Positions 6,788-7,110 of a stretch of DNA of 7,110 nucleotides are shown here, one piece after another. Both the position numbers and the translations under genes were made by a program. Numbering within the stretch: position 1 is the first letter of the stretch; every line of letters starts with the position of its first letter. The stretch lies in NCBI GenBank assembly GCA_021780415.1, contig JAJXYW010000262.1, positions 1 to 7,110 on the forward strand, given 5' to 3'. This DNA comes from Acidobacteriota bacterium (GTDB lineage: Bacteria > Acidobacteriota > Terriglobia > Terriglobales > Acidobacteriaceae). The notes beneath the pieces were generated by a model. It had not been told where the DNA came from and did no database searches. It saw only the letters and a program-made list of their open reading frames with translations.

Positions 6788-6841
6788 ACCTTCGGGTGCC
6801 CCATCTTCACCGATGCGCGCCAGCGCAGCGGTTAAGGTGGG
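6788..6841 (+). repeat. Hairpin repeat A3
   Basis: The outer stem pairs 6800-6812 with 6829-6841. The inner stem TGCGC/GCGCA closes a GCCA loop at 6819-6822. The single difference from A2 over this unit (C at 6820) lies in the loop, so the stem is unchanged. The mini-stem ACC-TTCG-GGT is at 6788-6797. Confidence 0.8.
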
Positions 6842-6988
6842 AATCAACCCAACACCCGCCACCGAAGAGCTGGAAGCCGTCAATCCCCCTCGGCCCAATA
6901 TTTCCTCTAACCCACTCATTCCACTCATCAAAAAACTTCTGCCGTTTTGCATGTTAATTCCAGCCAAACGCGCATACTAAATACATCA

Positions 6989-7024
6989 GCCTGAGAACCG
7001 CGCCCACCGGCCCGCGTCTCAGGC
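6989..7024 (+). promoter_or_regulatory. Leader hairpin upstream of the right-edge gene
   Basis: GCCTGAGA (6989-6996) pairs perfectly with TCTCAGGC (7017-7024). Inside, CGCG (6999-7002) can pair with CGCG (7013-7016) across a 2-nt bulge, leaving a 10-nt loop. ATTTTCATTT follows at 7025-7034 and the ribosome-binding site begins at 7035. It could be an attenuator-like structure, an mRNA-stabilising stem or an operator; no known riboswitch class was recognised. Confidence 0.55.
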
Positions 7025-7049
7025 ATTTTCATTTCAGGAGCCTCGCGCC

Positions 7050-7110
7050 ATGCCGACAACCTTCACATCGGGTCCGATGTCCCTCCCGGTCCGTACCAAA
7101 GCCACCCCCC
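7050..7110 (+). CDS. Unidentified gene, first 20 codons (runs off the right edge)
   Basis: ATG at 7050 is preceded by CAGGAG (7035-7040) at 9-bp spacing, a good ribosome-binding site. The frame stays open to the window end. The visible peptide begins MPTTFTSGPMSLPVRT and is rich in Thr, Pro and Ser, with no clear signal peptide or motif. A structured leader lies directly upstream. I do not recognise the family, and 20 residues are too few for a function. Confidence 0.55.
   Translation, partial: MPTTFTSGPMSLPVRTKATP

Larger units (their letters stand above)
6491..6859 (+). repeat. Alternating hairpin array A1-B1-A2-B2-A3 (REP/BIME-like)
   Basis: Two different long hairpins alternate, giving a composite unit of 145-147 bp (A starts 6508, 6655, 6800; B starts 6578, 6724) present two and a half times. 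Each hairpin is preceded by an ACC-loop-GGT mini-stem and separated by C/A-rich linkers. Copies A2 and A3 differ at only one of 69 positions from 6643 and 6788 onward. The arrangement resembles bacterial interspersed mosaic elements built of REP sequences. No transposase or RAYT gene is in the window. Confidence 0.85.
6361..7049. other. Gene-free intergenic region with hairpin repeats
   Basis: This 689-bp stretch between the DUF4184 gene and the next gene start holds no supportable coding sequence. Bases 6404-6451 form hairpin C, 6497-6841 hold the alternating A/B array, about 6860-6988 is a more AT-rich stretch with no recognised feature (a possible promoter near TACTAA at 6975-6980 is too weak to call), and 6989-7024 form a leader hairpin. 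Short frames across it owe their length to the repeats. Confidence 0.75.

Noticed and set aside
6491..6859. CRISPR array
   Set aside because: The units are long self-complementary hairpins of two alternating types with near-identical linkers and not short repeats with unique spacers.
6373..6967. Three short minus-strand frames sharing the peptide IPTLTAALSRIGEDGAPEG or close variants
   Set aside because: The repeated peptide is just the translation of the type A hairpin; the similarity follows from the DNA repeat and not from a protein family. Such frames are likely to be misannotated as hypothetical proteins.
6985..7034. TPP riboswitch suggested by the CTGAGA word at 6991-6996
   Set aside because: The other conserved TPP elements (the ACCTGA-like segment and the GGNTAATNCC-type core) are absent, and CTGAGA is fully explained as one arm of a simple hairpin.

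Overview
The window looks like a piece of an Acidobacteriota chromosome, most likely class Terriglobia (Granulicella/Edaphobacter/Terriglobus-like). This is inferred from the GC-rich, C/G-ending codon use, from a 1161-residue Oar-like TonB-dependent receptor with an N-terminal carboxypeptidase-regulatory domain (a family greatly expanded in that class), and from GC-rich intergenic hairpin repeats. No 16S or other marker gene is present, so the assignment is an inference.

Layout. (1) Bases 1-501, minus strand: the N-terminal 167 residues of a Tat-exported DUF5060-type putative glycoside hydrolase, running off the left edge. (2) Bases 502-756: a compact divergent control region with back-to-back sigma70-like promoters and an exact 14-bp repeat, one copy at the hydrolase promoter and the other at the regulator's ribosome-binding site. 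(3) Bases 757-1596, plus strand: an IclR-family regulator. (4) Bases 1597-1910: a gap with an AT-rich stretch, a 19-bp palindrome, repeated ATTTTC words and a good promoter. (5) Bases 1911-5396, plus strand: the TonB-dependent receptor, closed by a textbook intrinsic terminator with a UUCG-class tetraloop. (6) Bases 5581-6360, plus strand: a DUF4184 membrane protein. (7) Bases 6361-7049: no gene, but a set of six related long hairpins, five of them in an alternating A-B-A-B-A array with a period of about 146 bp. (8) Bases 7050-7110, plus strand: the first 20 codons of an unidentified gene, preceded by a strong leader hairpin.

How the genes may work together. A secreted or periplasmic glycosidase-like protein, a divergent IclR regulator and an outer-membrane TonB receptor make a plausible small carbohydrate-use locus without SusD. 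The receptor and hydrolase are separate transcription units, so any shared control would have to act through operator sites. A palindrome upstream of the receptor is a candidate, but the link is inference. The DUF4184 gene lies behind a terminator and shows no functional tie to the others.

The least explained content is the hairpin array. Three hairpin families share the same ends (CCCCAT...GTGGG) but have unrelated cores, keep a T-G wobble at the same stem position, and show compensatory or loop-confined differences between copies. This points to selected structure in a REP/BIME-like element rather than simple duplication.
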